Shown here: piece after piece, positions 53,345 through 61,758 of the stretch
Position numbering within the stretch: position 1 is the stretch's first letter
Layout of the letters: every line of letters begins with the position of its first letter
Source: JABJGO01 sp963921245
GTDB taxonomy: Bacteria; Pseudomonadota; Alphaproteobacteria; Rhodospirillales; Casp-alpha2
Reading direction: 5' to 3'
Assembly: GCA_963921245.4 (NCBI GenBank)
Contig: CAWUEY030000001.1
Coordinates: forward strand, 62,001 to 126,000
Length of the DNA: 64,000 nucleotides
Program-made: the position numbers and the translations under genes
The notes under the pieces: generated by a model
Database searches by the model: none
Seen by the model: only the letters and a program-made list of their open reading frames with translations
What the model was told of the DNA's origin: nothing

Positions 53345-53490
53345 TTTGCCGCCGTTCCAAAGCGCAGATGATTTCCTGAATGGTGAACATGGCACCCCCA
53401 TCACCTGCTATAACCACAATCGGTGTGTCGGGCAAGGCAAACCTGGCAGCAACCGTATTGGGCCAACTGCATTGGATACGGCGCGACCAG
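53345..53490 (-). pseudogene. Internal remnant of a TPP-dependent enzyme (TPP-binding motif)
   Basis: The minus strand reads WPNTVAARFALPDTPIVVIA, then GDGGAMFTIQEIICALE. GDGG is the metal/diphosphate-binding motif of TPP enzymes, with AMFTIQEL typical of acetolactate-synthase-like proteins. Homology fades on both sides (frame noise before W, stop of similarity after QIP). The sequence that should follow in such an enzyme (IGV-NPDF to the end) is found on the opposite strand at 41441-41626. Bases 53491-53681 show nothing else but the leader of the next gene. Confidence 0.6.
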
Positions 53491-53681
53491 GCGCACAGTA
53501 TCCCGCCGGATAGTACCGTTGACGCGGTTTGTAAACCGGCAGGGCAAAGGCACCGGGATGAACGCGCTGACAGGTATCGCCGATCGGGACGATTTTTTTC
53601 GTTTCTCGACAAATTAAAACGATGCCTTTTTTGTCGGTTTTTTCCTAATGTTGGGTAACCGTGTCGAGCAGGACCGTACTC

Positions 53682-54863
53682 ATGAACTACAACAAACCCT
53701 TCAAACCCGAAGAATTCGCCCGCCGCCTTGCCGAAACCAAATCCAGGATGGATATTGCAGGGCTGGATCTAATCATTTGTCAGGACCCTGCCAACATGGG
53801 CTGGCTGACTGGTTTTGACGGCTGGTCGTTCTATGTGCCACAGGCCGTCCTCATTCATATCTCTGAATCCGCGCCGCTCTGGTTCGGGCGGGAACAGGAC
53901 GCTAGGGCCGCACTCATAACCACCGACATTCCCGCCGATAATATTATCGGGTTTTCCGAACCGTTGATCCATCACCCCATTGAACACCCGTTTGATGAAC
54001 TGGCGGCGCTGATCCGAAATCGGGGCTGGGAAAAGGCGCGTATCGGCGTGGAATTGGATGCCCATTATTATACTGCCCGTGCCCACAGCCATCTGGTCAA
54101 AGGATTGCCCAAAGCCGCGCTTTTGGACTCAAAAGAGTTGGTGAACTGGGCACGGCTCGTGAAGTCGGATGCCGAACTGGTATACATGCGCGAAGCCGGT
54201 GTCATCTGCACCGCCACCATGCAGGCCACCCTCGACAAGATCGCACCTGGTGTGCCGCAATACGAAGTTATCGCCGATGTCTATCACGCCCAGGTCACCG
54301 GTATTGATGGAAAATTCGGGGATTACACCAGTTTGTGCCCGCTTATTCAGGTGGGCGAAGGAACCAGCACACCTCATCTGACGTGGTCCGACGCGCCCTT
54401 ACCCGACAACACCCTGATCATGATGGAAATCGCTGCGGCACGCCGACACTATCATGCGCCCCTGACCCGGACTATCCATCTGGGCGCGCCGCCTGCTGAA
54501 ATTGCCGAGCTCGCCAAGGTTATTGTCGAAGGCGTGGATGTGGCTCTTGAGATGGCAAAACCCGGCGTTACAGCGGAAGCGGTGGAAACCGCGTGGCAGG
54601 CGGTTCTCAACCGGAATGGTTACAAGAAAGAAAGCCGGGCGGGTTATTCCATCGGCATCAACTATCCACCGGATTGGGGTGAGCACACCGTCAGTCTGCG
54701 CCCCGGCGACACAACGGAACTTCAGGCCGGTATGTGTTTCCATTTCCAGTCCGGTGTCTGGCTGGATGCGTTCGGCGCGGCTGTTTCCGAGCCTTTCATC
54801 GTAACCGACAGCGGCGGTGAACGCCTGTGTGATGCGCCGCGGGAATTGATTGTAATTGACTAG
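53682..54863 (+). CDS. M24 family protein, ectoine hydrolase (DoeA)-like
   Basis: A 393-aa creatinase/aminopeptidase P-fold protein. ANMGWLTGFDGWSFYVPQAV and PLWFGREQDARAA match ectoine hydrolase DoeA/EutD, as does AGYSIGINYPPDWGEHTVSL. The metal-ligand Asp residues of true aminopeptidases are replaced (MEIAAARRHYHAPLTRTIHL), so it is of the metal-independent type like creatinase and DoeA. DoeA opens ectoine to N-acetyl-diaminobutyrate. The usual partner doeB is not adjacent. The start at 53682 follows AGGA and matches the family; an in-frame GTG at 53661 is less likely. Confidence 0.75.
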   Translation: MNYNKPFKPEEFARRLAETKSRMDIAGLDLIICQDPANMGWLTGFDGWSFYVPQAVLIHISESAPLWFGREQDARAALITTDIPADNIIGFSEPLIHHPIEHPFDELAALIRNRGWEKARIGVELDAHYYTARAHSHLVKGLPKAALLDSKELVNWARLVKSDAELVYMREAGVICTATMQATLDKIAPGVPQYEVIADVYHAQVTGIDGKFGDYTSLCPLIQVGEGTSTPHLTWSDAPLPDNTLIMMEIAAARRHYHAPLTRTIHLGAPPAEIAELAKVIVEGVDVALEMAKPGVTAEAVETAWQAVLNRNGYKKESRAGYSIGINYPPDWGEHTVSLRPGDTTELQAGMCFHFQSGVWLDAFGAAVSEPFIVTDSGGERLCDAPRELIVID

Positions 54864-55177
54864 TGGCGGGCCGTTGCCATCTTTTGAAAAAAAGATTTCG
54901 ATTGAGCGGAAATTTCCTGCGCCACAGCCCTCCCGCACATGAAAACCGGAAAGCCGAAGGTCATGACGCATCAGTTTCAGCAAAGCGACATTTTGCGGAG
55001 AATTAATGTGGTCTTGAAGGACCGGTATGCCCGTGGCGGTGCCGGGCGGTGGCTGGGTGCCGCGCCGTTCAGGTTCCGCGGGTGATCTCATGCTTCAGTG
55101 TTAACCTCCGAGACAGCCGCAGCCTATCTCCTGAGGTGGTTTCCCCTGATTGATGACCGCGTTACCAGATAAGTTTT
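54864..55177. other. Intergenic stretch, possible weak terminator
   Basis: No gene is supported. An AT-rich dyad ATCTTTT...AAAAGAT at 54879-54896 follows the M24 gene and may act as a weak terminator. A minus-strand frame crosses part of the region, but it continues antisense through the M24 gene and is not credible as a whole. Confidence 0.3.
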
Positions 55178-55762
55178 TCAGACGTTCAATGGCTCAACAA
55201 GCCGCCGTGCAGCATCCTTACAGGCAGCCCGATAGTCGCTCATGGGACCGACAGGCGACAGGGACTCCACAGAAAAATAGAGCGATACCAGGCCCGCGGC
55301 GATGGTCGATACAGACTTGTCGTCAAGGGTACTGTCTGCCCCGCGAATGATGCCCGACAGATAGTCTAAAAACCCACGCGTCCATTCGCGCATGGTTCGC
55401 GCCAGATTGGGATCGTTGGCACTGGCCGCGACCAGCGCCGCGGAGATCAGCGCCGTACGGGAATCGGAACTGGCCGGGTCAAACAGCCAGTCTATCAGGG
55501 TGATGAGGGTATCGGTGCGCGGCAACGCGGCGATCATTTGCCGCATGGAAACATCGGAACGCTCAATAAATCGCTCGACGGTCGCCTGAAGCAAGTCGTC
55601 CCGATTGCCGACATTGTGACGGATAAGCGGTCTGGCCAGGCCCGCTTCTTTCGCAACCCGGTCCATGGTGGTTCCTTCGACACCATACCGGATCAGACAA
55701 ATCTCATAGGCGTCGAGAATTTGTTCACGGCGAACCTGTTTCAGACTGGGTCGCGGCATCAA
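55178..55762 (-). CDS. TetR-family regulator
   Basis: A 194-aa regulator with the TetR helix-turn-helix (RREQILDAYEICLIRYGVEG, TTMDRVAKEAGLARPLIRHN) and a helical ligand domain. It is divergent from the sterol desaturase-like gene, with two palindromes between them. It probably represses that gene and itself in response to a lipid-like ligand (inference from arrangement). Confidence 0.9.
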   Translation of the reverse strand: MMPRPSLKQVRREQILDAYEICLIRYGVEGTTMDRVAKEAGLARPLIRHNVGNRDDLLQATVERFIERSDVSMRQMIAALPRTDTLITLIDWLFDPASSDSRTALISAALVAASANDPNLARTMREWTRGFLDYLSGIIRGADSTLDDKSVSTIAAGLVSLYFSVESLSPVGPMSDYRAACKDAARRLVEPLNV

Positions 55763-55779
55763 TTTCTTCTTTCGCTTTA

Positions 55780-55844
55780 TTGATAATTATCAATCTTGAC
55801 AATTATTAGTTTCATACCTATTTATTATTGTCAATATCGACAAT
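55780..55844. promoter_or_regulatory. Palindromic operators between TetR and a sterol desaturase-like gene
   Basis: TTGATAATTATCAA (55780-55793) is a perfect 14-base palindrome. ATTGTC (55827-55832) and GACAAT (55839-55844) form a second dyad with a 6-base centre. Both lie in the AT-rich 106-base gap between the divergent genes. Confidence 0.7.
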
Positions 55845-55868
55845 TTATTCATCTCTGGCAAGGAGTTC

Positions 55869-56807
55869 ATGTCGTTGGACACGCTTTTTACCGCCCTCAC
55901 CGCCGCCGTTCCTGATTCTTCCATCGCGACATTTGAAGGATTGATAAACAGTTGGTTCTTTTATGGGGCCGTCGCCATCTTTGGCCTGGAATTCGCCCGA
56001 TACGTCTATCGAGGACGCATGTCCTGGAATCTACTGGGTGACTGCGCCACCAACATCATCACCTACAGCGGCTATCTGGGCCTCAGTTATCTGGTGTTTT
56101 ATGCCTTTTACGGCACAGTCTTCTATAGCGCGCACGAATATGCCCTGTTCGATATCGAAACCACGTGGCTCAGTATGCTCGTCTGCATTCTCCTGGCGGA
56201 CCTGACCTATTATTGGGGGCATCGCTTTACCCACCGGGTTGGCATGGCGTGGGCGACCCACGAGGTGCATCATTCCTCGGCCAATTTCAATATGTCGGTG
56301 GCCTACCGGTTTGGCCCCCTAGACGACCTTTGGCCCATCGCCTTTGATGTGTGGTTGGTCGTCATCGGGTTCGATCCGTTCTTGGCCTTCTTTGCGACCC
56401 TGTTCGTGCTGCAGTACCAGACCTTCCTGCACACAGAAGGCATTGGAAAATTTCCGCGTTTTGTCGAAGCGGTCATGAACACGCCCTCCCATCACCGCGT
56501 CCACCATGGTGCCAATCCGCAATACCTGGACAAGAACTTTGCCGGGATGTTGATCATCTGGGACCGGATGTTCGGTACGTTCCAGGAAGAAAACGAGAAA
56601 GTCGTTTTCGGCCTGAGCGAGCAGCTCGGTACTGTCAACCCGGTCATCGTGTTTTTCCATGGCCTCTATGATCTGGGCCGCAAGGTCGTTCAGACGCCGG
56701 GCATGGGGAACAAGGTGCGCCGATTGATACTGCCTCCCGATTGGGAACCTGACGCCGGCATCGCGGCCCCGCCCACCGCAGCGGGCGCGATACAACCCCG
56801 GCAATAG
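55869..56807 (+). CDS. Sterol desaturase family protein
   Basis: A 312-aa membrane di-iron protein with clear His boxes: DLTYYWGHRFTHRVGMAWAT, HEVHHSS and TPSHHRVHHGANPQYLD. About four membrane helices come before and between these. It is a different branch from the protein at 52244-53254 (longer helical N-terminus, classical H-x3-H, HxxHH, HxxHH order). The lipid substrate is unknown. The TetR gene is divergent and probably regulates it. A 36-aa membrane ORF follows. Confidence 0.92.
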   Translation: MSLDTLFTALTAAVPDSSIATFEGLINSWFFYGAVAIFGLEFARYVYRGRMSWNLLGDCATNIITYSGYLGLSYLVFYAFYGTVFYSAHEYALFDIETTWLSMLVCILLADLTYYWGHRFTHRVGMAWATHEVHHSSANFNMSVAYRFGPLDDLWPIAFDVWLVVIGFDPFLAFFATLFVLQYQTFLHTEGIGKFPRFVEAVMNTPSHHRVHHGANPQYLDKNFAGMLIIWDRMFGTFQEENEKVVFGLSEQLGTVNPVIVFFHGLYDLGRKVVQTPGMGNKVRRLILPPDWEPDAGIAAPPTAAGAIQPRQ

Positions 56808-56830
56808 GCCCGGCAATAGGAAAGACACCG

Positions 56831-56941
56831 ATGAAACCCGTCCGCAATGCTATTTCTGCGCTCGTTCTGGGCGGGCTGTTCATGGTTGTTGGCGCGTGGC
56901 CGTTCACGGCATCCGCAATGATACAGGCCATATCGTCATAA
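56831..56941 (+). CDS. Small single-pass membrane protein candidate
   Basis: A 36-aa ORF (MKPVRNAISALVLGGLFMVV, then GAWPFTASAMIQAISS): basic start, one hydrophobic helix, short tail. AGGAAAG lies eight bases before the ATG. It is 23 bases after the sterol desaturase-like gene on the same strand and may be a partner of it. No family is recognised. It could instead be an exported peptide with a cleavage site after ASA. Confidence 0.45.
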   Translation: MKPVRNAISALVLGGLFMVVGAWPFTASAMIQAISS

Positions 56942-57067
56942 CCGTATATGACGATGAGAAATGCGGAATTACAATGCCGTACCTGCAAAGCCCGCGAATT
57001 TGACCGCGCCGCTGTCCCACCAGCACAGGTCACGGTGGCGATCAATTATTACTGACGGGAAACAGGA

Positions 57068-58381
57068 TCATCCCATCCACCGGTCGAACCAATCGCGGAT
57101 GAAGAAGTACCGCCCAACCCAGGGGATGAACCACGGGTTTCCTTTGTAGAGCGGGTGGGTGGGCATATCCGGGGTATCGAACGCACATTCATAATTGGCG
57201 ACACCGGCAATCTTGCGGGCCGTCTGATACCCGAGATAGGTCATCATGGCGACGCCTGAGCCATTGCAGCCCAGCGCGTAGTGCAAACCATCCATCTGGC
57301 CCATATGCGGAACCTCATCCAGCGTAAAGGCCACATTACCTGTCCAGGCATGGGTGATCCTGAACCCTTTGAGCTGAGGGAATCGGGCTGTCATAAAGCG
57401 GTACAGAATGGGTGCGGTTTCCAGCGGGTCGGCAAAACCGAACTTGGCCCGCCCGCCATACAGCAATCGGTTTCCATCCGGTGACATCCGATAGTAACTG
57501 AGTAACCGGCGGGAATCGGTAAGAGACCGGTTCCTAGGGCTGAGGGATGACGCCACGTCTTCGGGCAGTTCCTCGGTAGCGATCATGTAACTGCCGATGG
57601 GGACCACCCGTTTGTGTAATTCCGGCGTGACCCTGCCGGTGTAACCGTTGGTCGCGACCACCACATGCTCGGCCATGACAGCGCCCCGGTTTGTGCCCAC
57701 CAGCCATCCGGCCGGTGACGGGTTGAGATCGGTGACCCGGGCCTCGGCACATATGGTGATGCCCGGTGCTTTCCCGCATAAATCGAGCAACCCCTTGAAG
57801 TAAAGCGCTGGGTGCAAATGTGCACCCCGCTCAACCACCATGCCGCCCCGGTAATAGTCACTACCGATCTCCTCGCGCTGTTGTTCGCGCGGCACCATGT
57901 AGGCTTCGCCCTCGTGCAGGGTATTGAGGCGGGCGACCGTGGACTTCATGGCATTGTAGTGCTTGCGGGACCACGCGCCTGAAAATGTCCCGGTTTTGTG
58001 CCAGCCGCATTCGATGTTGTTGTCGTGGATGATCCGTTCGATCAGGTCAAAACCGTCGGCGGCATCGCGCCGCAAGGCTTCGATACGAATAGCTTCTTCT
58101 CTGGTTTCCCGGGTATAGCGTTTGCCCACGTTGCGACCACCCGACACTATGCCGCCGTTGCGGGTAGAGCCGCCGAACCCCGACTGTTCCGCATCCAGAA
58201 CAACAGATGTTTTGCCCTGATGACTGAGCTCCAGAGCCGTGGAGAGTCCTGCATAACCGCCGCCTATAATCGCCACGTCGCAAGCCTGGGGGATGTCGAC
58301 AAGGTCGAGAGGCTTGGGCTCATACGCCTCCCACCAGTAGGGTTTGACCTGAAAGTCAGAATGGAAAATGTCGCTTACCAT
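57068..58381 (-). CDS. FAD-dependent amino/amine oxidase (PuuB/OrdL-like)
   Basis: A 437-aa DAO-family flavoprotein: YWWEAYEPKPLDLVDIP opening, dinucleotide motif CDVAIIGGGYAGLSTALELS (about 34-53), then GFGGSTRNGGIVSGG and a C-terminal THAWTGNVAFTLDEVPHMGQ with LGCNGSGVAMMTYLGYQTAR. This pattern is that of gamma-glutamylputrescine oxidase and related enzymes. The exact amine is unknown. The stop region of the downstream gene end overlaps: the SDR upstream (58375-59076) ends 7 bases inside its start. Confidence 0.9.
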   Translation of the reverse strand: MVSDIFHSDFQVKPYWWEAYEPKPLDLVDIPQACDVAIIGGGYAGLSTALELSHQGKTSVVLDAEQSGFGGSTRNGGIVSGGRNVGKRYTRETREEAIRIEALRRDAADGFDLIERIIHDNNIECGWHKTGTFSGAWSRKHYNAMKSTVARLNTLHEGEAYMVPREQQREEIGSDYYRGGMVVERGAHLHPALYFKGLLDLCGKAPGITICAEARVTDLNPSPAGWLVGTNRGAVMAEHVVVATNGYTGRVTPELHKRVVPIGSYMIATEELPEDVASSLSPRNRSLTDSRRLLSYYRMSPDGNRLLYGGRAKFGFADPLETAPILYRFMTARFPQLKGFRITHAWTGNVAFTLDEVPHMGQMDGLHYALGCNGSGVAMMTYLGYQTARKIAGVANYECAFDTPDMPTHPLYKGNPWFIPWVGRYFFIRDWFDRWMG

Positions 58382-59076
58382 TCGATCACCGCCCCGTCGT
58401 AATTGAGCAGCAGGCCACTTTGATCCGGTGTCAGGGTATTGATCGTATCGCGGAGCGAGCGGGCGCTGTGCTCGGCGCTGATATCGGCCGCCGCACCGCC
58501 CATGTCCGTCTGAACCCAGCCCGGATGAAAGGCAGTAACAATAAAACCGTGATCTCTCAGGTCGTTGGCGAGATTGAGACTGACCATGTTCAGTGCAGTT
58601 TTGCTGGTCCGGTAGATATAGCCGCCACCGCGCACGTAGTTGGTGATGGAACCCATGCGGCTGGAAATATTGGCAATGGTTTTTCGCCGACCCGCCGCCA
58701 CATTGTCGAGCAGCGCCTCTATCACGCGGTAAGGCGCGAAGGTGTTGGTCTCAAAGGTTCGAGCCCAAGCATCGTAATCCATGTCGCCGAAGCCTTGGTG
58801 ATCACCGCCATACATCCCGGCGTTGTTAATGAGGATATCAATGGCCTCGCCTTCCAGGGCATCGACAAGATCGTGGATTGACTGATGATCGGTGACATCG
58901 AGAGGATGAACCAAACCATCATGTCCCATCAATGAATCCCGCAATTCATCCGCATTTTCCGGGTTCCGGCAACAGGCATGAACACGCCAGCCTTCAGCCG
59001 CGTAGTGGCGTACCAGTTCCAGTCCAATGCCCCGGTTGGCACCGGTAATCAGAACGGTTTCAGAGGATGTTACCAT
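58375..59076 (-). CDS. Short-chain dehydrogenase (first of a tandem pair by position)
   Basis: A 233-aa SDR: VLITGANRGIGLELVRHYAA, LDVTDHQS, ILINNAGMYGG, catalytic Ser in NISSRMGS and YRTSKTALN with Tyr and Lys. About half of its residues match the neighbouring SDR (59070-59747), so the two are a tandem duplication that has diverged. It overlaps both neighbours by 7 bases, giving a compact SDR-SDR-oxidase operon. Confidence 0.92.
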   Translation of the reverse strand: MVTSSETVLITGANRGIGLELVRHYAAEGWRVHACCRNPENADELRDSLMGHDGLVHPLDVTDHQSIHDLVDALEGEAIDILINNAGMYGGDHQGFGDMDYDAWARTFETNTFAPYRVIEALLDNVAAGRRKTIANISSRMGSITNYVRGGGYIYRTSKTALNMVSLNLANDLRDHGFIVTAFHPGWVQTDMGGAAADISAEHSARSLRDTINTLTPDQSGLLLNYDGAVIEW

Positions 59077-59747
59077 GGCATGGCCTCCCCGTTATAGCGC
59101 CAGAAGGTGCCCGACTGCGCCAGTGTCAAACCGGCAATCACCTGACGCATACCGGTGATGCTTTCCTCTGGTGTGAGCTCTGCATTGGGCCCGGACATGT
59201 CAGTCTGAACATTGCCCGGTGTCATGGAAATTACGGTGATGTCGCGATCCTTGAGGTCCGTTGAAAGACCCTTCGTGACCAGGTTCAATGCGGCCTTGGA
59301 CGTGTCGTAGGGATAGTCGCCCGCGCCGCGGTCCCAGCCGAAGCTGCCGTTACCGGACGAGATATTGACAATCAGTTTCCGCTCACTCGCCGCCACATGA
59401 TCGACGAATGCCTCACACACGGCAAAGGTACCCATGATATGAACCCGGCATTCCTCCATCCACTGGGCATTGGTAAATCGGCCCAATTGTTCTTCTTCCC
59501 CCAGCCAAAACCCCGCATTGTTTACCAGCACATCAATGGCGATACCCTGCAAACTATCGGCAACCGCATTGATTTGCTCGCGCTGGGTGACATCCATGGC
59601 GTGAACGGTCGCACCCGTCGATTTCAGAGCTTCCGCCCCGGCCGGATTGCGAGCGGTGCCATGGACCGTCCAACCGTCCTCAGCGTACTGGCGGGACAAC
59701 TCCAGCCCTATGCCCCTGTTCGCACCGGTGATCAGGATTGTGGGCAT
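59070..59747 (-). CDS. Short-chain dehydrogenase (tandem paralogue, operon head)
   Basis: A 225-aa SDR with ILITGANRGIGLELSRQYAE, MDVTQREQ, VLVNNAGFWLG, Ser in NISSGNGSFG and YDTSKAALN. It leads a minus-strand operon with the second SDR and the PuuB-like oxidase. The glycine-rich motif and C-terminal end (TFWRYNGEAMPW) closely parallel its paralogue (LLLNYDGAVIEW). An aldehyde produced by the oxidase is a possible substrate. Confidence 0.92.
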   Translation of the reverse strand: MPTILITGANRGIGLELSRQYAEDGWTVHGTARNPAGAEALKSTGATVHAMDVTQREQINAVADSLQGIAIDVLVNNAGFWLGEEEQLGRFTNAQWMEECRVHIMGTFAVCEAFVDHVAASERKLIVNISSGNGSFGWDRGAGDYPYDTSKAALNLVTKGLSTDLKDRDITVISMTPGNVQTDMSGPNAELTPEESITGMRQVIAGLTLAQSGTFWRYNGEAMPW

Positions 59748-60004
59748 GATACATCCTTCCCTGAATAGTTCCCTGAGACCGTAGATGAGTATACAGTTCC
59801 GTCAATAACCAAACCGGGACATCGTCAACAGACTTCACAACCATGACACCTGATATCACACCAAAAAAGGCCATCGATTTGGACCGACACCCCCTTGCGG
59901 GAACAGACAGCGATACCTGTCCGCCGCTGATCTGAAAAAAAAGGAAGCGGATTCACTAAAGTACCGTGACCTGCCGGGATGAAGGGCGGCAATAAACGCT
60001 CGTT

Positions 60005-60112
60005 CAGGTTATCCGGGCAGGTTATCCGGGCAGGTTATCCGGGCAGGTTATCCGGGCAGGTCATCCGGTTCAATTCATCCCCGTCAGATCATTCGCGTCA
60101 GATCATCCGGGT
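60005..60112. repeat. 13/14-base tandem repeat (minisatellite)
   Basis: Four exact copies of CAGGTTATCCGGG (60005-60056) are followed by four degenerate 14-base units, starting CAGGTCATCCGG (60057), CAATTCATCC (60071), CAGATCATTCG (60085) and CAGATCATCCGG (60099). The array begins in the intergenic region and reaches over the stop codon and last codons (TRMI) of the EamA gene. Confidence 0.9.
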
Positions 60113-61012
60113 CGGGCGTCTTCGTGCGCCACTGAGCGCGTTGCCAGCAATGGCCGCAAGCAGGATTGAGCCGCCAATCAGGGTGTGAGCAGCCACCTGC
60201 TCACCCAGAAACAGCCAGACCCAGAGTGGCCCCAGGACGACCTCCGTCATGCACAGCAGTGTCAGTTCCGCCGCAGGGACGCTCTTCGAGCCAATTGTGT
60301 AGAGCGTCAAACCCGCGCCGACCTGAAACACGCCCAGCGCAAGTGCAATCATTATATCATTGAGGGGAATATCGAAGGTGTAACCGACGTTATAGCAAAT
60401 AATGGCTGAGGTCACGGCGGCAAAAACCCCGCCTAAAAACACAGCCGGCGTCATATCGTCCAGCTTTCGCCAGCGAAGAGCAATGGAAAACACGGCAAAA
60501 CCCACCGCCGCCAACAAGGCCGCCAGATTGCCAATCATGTGGCCGGTGGCAAAGCCACCGTAGACCATGATACTGATCCCCGCGATGGCCCCGACCATGG
60601 CAATCCAGGTTCCGCGCCGAACACTCTCCTTCAGGATCACGAGGCCGAGAAAAGCGGCAAAAAATGGCGCCGTAGAAAACAGGAACATGGCGTTGGCAAC
60701 GGACGTTGTCTGAATGGCGAAGATACCGCCGGCAAACGCCGCGACCAGTCCGGCCCCGCCGATACACCCGGCCAGCCCGACCTTTCGGATAACCGGAAAT
60801 GGTCGCCCACCGGAACGAATGGAGATAACGATGAACAGAAACGTGGTGAGGGCGCAGGATCGATAGAACAAAATCTGCCAGACATTGGCGACTTCCATGG
60901 AGCGAATACCAATCCCCATGGTGGACCACAGCACCCCCGCCAGGATCACCAACATGACCCCGCGGCGATATCCTTCAGGTTTTCCTTCCGATAGAGATAC
61001 GGTTTCACTCAT
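60098..61012 (-). CDS. EamA/DMT-family transporter
   Basis: A 304-aa membrane protein with two EamA repeats and about ten helices: VMLVILAGVLWSTMGIGIRS opens the first, IGNLAALLAAVGFAVFSIAL the second, ending PLWVWLFLGEQVAAHTLIGG. It probably exports a metabolite or amino acid. The ATG at 61012 (MSETVSLS) is preferred over the open frame to 61051. The final four codons and the stop lie in the tandem repeat. Confidence 0.9.
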   Translation of the reverse strand: MSETVSLSEGKPEGYRRGVMLVILAGVLWSTMGIGIRSMEVANVWQILFYRSCALTTFLFIVISIRSGGRPFPVIRKVGLAGCIGGAGLVAAFAGGIFAIQTTSVANAMFLFSTAPFFAAFLGLVILKESVRRGTWIAMVGAIAGISIMVYGGFATGHMIGNLAALLAAVGFAVFSIALRWRKLDDMTPAVFLGGVFAAVTSAIICYNVGYTFDIPLNDIMIALALGVFQVGAGLTLYTIGSKSVPAAELTLLCMTEVVLGPLWVWLFLGEQVAAHTLIGGSILLAAIAGNALSGARRRPTRMI

Positions 61013-61098
61013 ACCCTGACTTTGACAGGCAGAGAGAACGCCGCCAAACAAAAAGAATTGCGTGGCCGTGCGTAAAAAACCACGGCTGGCGGGCCCGC

Positions 61099-61758
61099 CT
61101 AAGGCACGGGCGAAAGTGTTACTGGATCACCGCTTTGCCACGGTAGATACTTTTCCATGATGATATTGAAGGTCTCGGATTGGAGAAACGCGTCAAGCCA
61201 GCGATGCAGATTCAGGTAAGGTGTCTGGTCAAACCAGCCTCGATCGGTATTGGCAAACTGACGGACAAAAGGCGCGATGGCCACATCCGCGAGACAGAGT
61301 CTGTTTCCGAACAGGTAGGGCTGGTGTCCAGTCCGATCATCGAGCTGTTTCAGGAATTTCTCACCCGCCGTCCGATAAGCAATGGCGTCAGCACCCTCGT
61401 AGCGGTCGGGATACTTGTAGCGGTCCAGGTTGTGCTTGAAATCCGTATCCGCCTTCGCGATCAAAGCCATCATGGCTGCCGACGTTTCCGTCTCCGGTAT
61501 CAGCCACGTTTCCGGATCGTTCTGCGCCAGCGCCCAGGTCATAACGTCGAGGCTTTCTTCCAGAACCTGACCGGATTGCAATTTCAACACGGGCACAGTG
61601 CCCTTGGGTGAGGTTTTGAGCATGGCGGCAGGTTTGTTGCTGAGAACCACCTCGCGCAGCTCACATTGTGTGCCGCTGACATACAACGCCATGCGGGCCC
61701 GCATGGCATAGGGACAGCGCCGAAAACTGTATAAAACGGGCAGGGCCCCCTCGCTCAT
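61099..61758 (-). CDS. Glutathione S-transferase
   Basis: A 219-aa GST. The thioredoxin-like domain has PVLYSFRRCPYAMRARMALY (catalytic Cys-type CPYA), LSNKPAAMLKTSPKGTVPVL and the ESLDVMTWAL helix. The C-terminal helical domain has LFGNRLCLADVAIAPFVRQF. The CPYA motif suggests an omega/beta-like type. It overlaps the trhO stop by 4 bases. A remnant of another GST is at 5177-5340. Confidence 0.92.
   Translation of the reverse strand: MSEGALPVLYSFRRCPYAMRARMALYVSGTQCELREVVLSNKPAAMLKTSPKGTVPVLKLQSGQVLEESLDVMTWALAQNDPETWLIPETETSAAMMALIAKADTDFKHNLDRYKYPDRYEGADAIAYRTAGEKFLKQLDDRTGHQPYLFGNRLCLADVAIAPFVRQFANTDRGWFDQTPYLNLHRWLDAFLQSETFNIIMEKYLPWQSGDPVTLSPVP

Noticed and set aside
53254..53404. Longer N-terminus for the fatty acid hydroxylase
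   Set aside because: The upstream part is out-of-frame DNA of the TPP-enzyme remnant, and MSQTTVNTPP at 53254 is a more natural start.
54399..55091. 230-aa minus-strand ORF
   Set aside because: Most of it is antisense to the M24 protein. The part at 54890-55020 looks faintly protein-like, but no family was recognised.
60005..60112. CRISPR array
   Set aside because: Units are 13-14 bases and directly adjacent, with no spacers and no cas genes.
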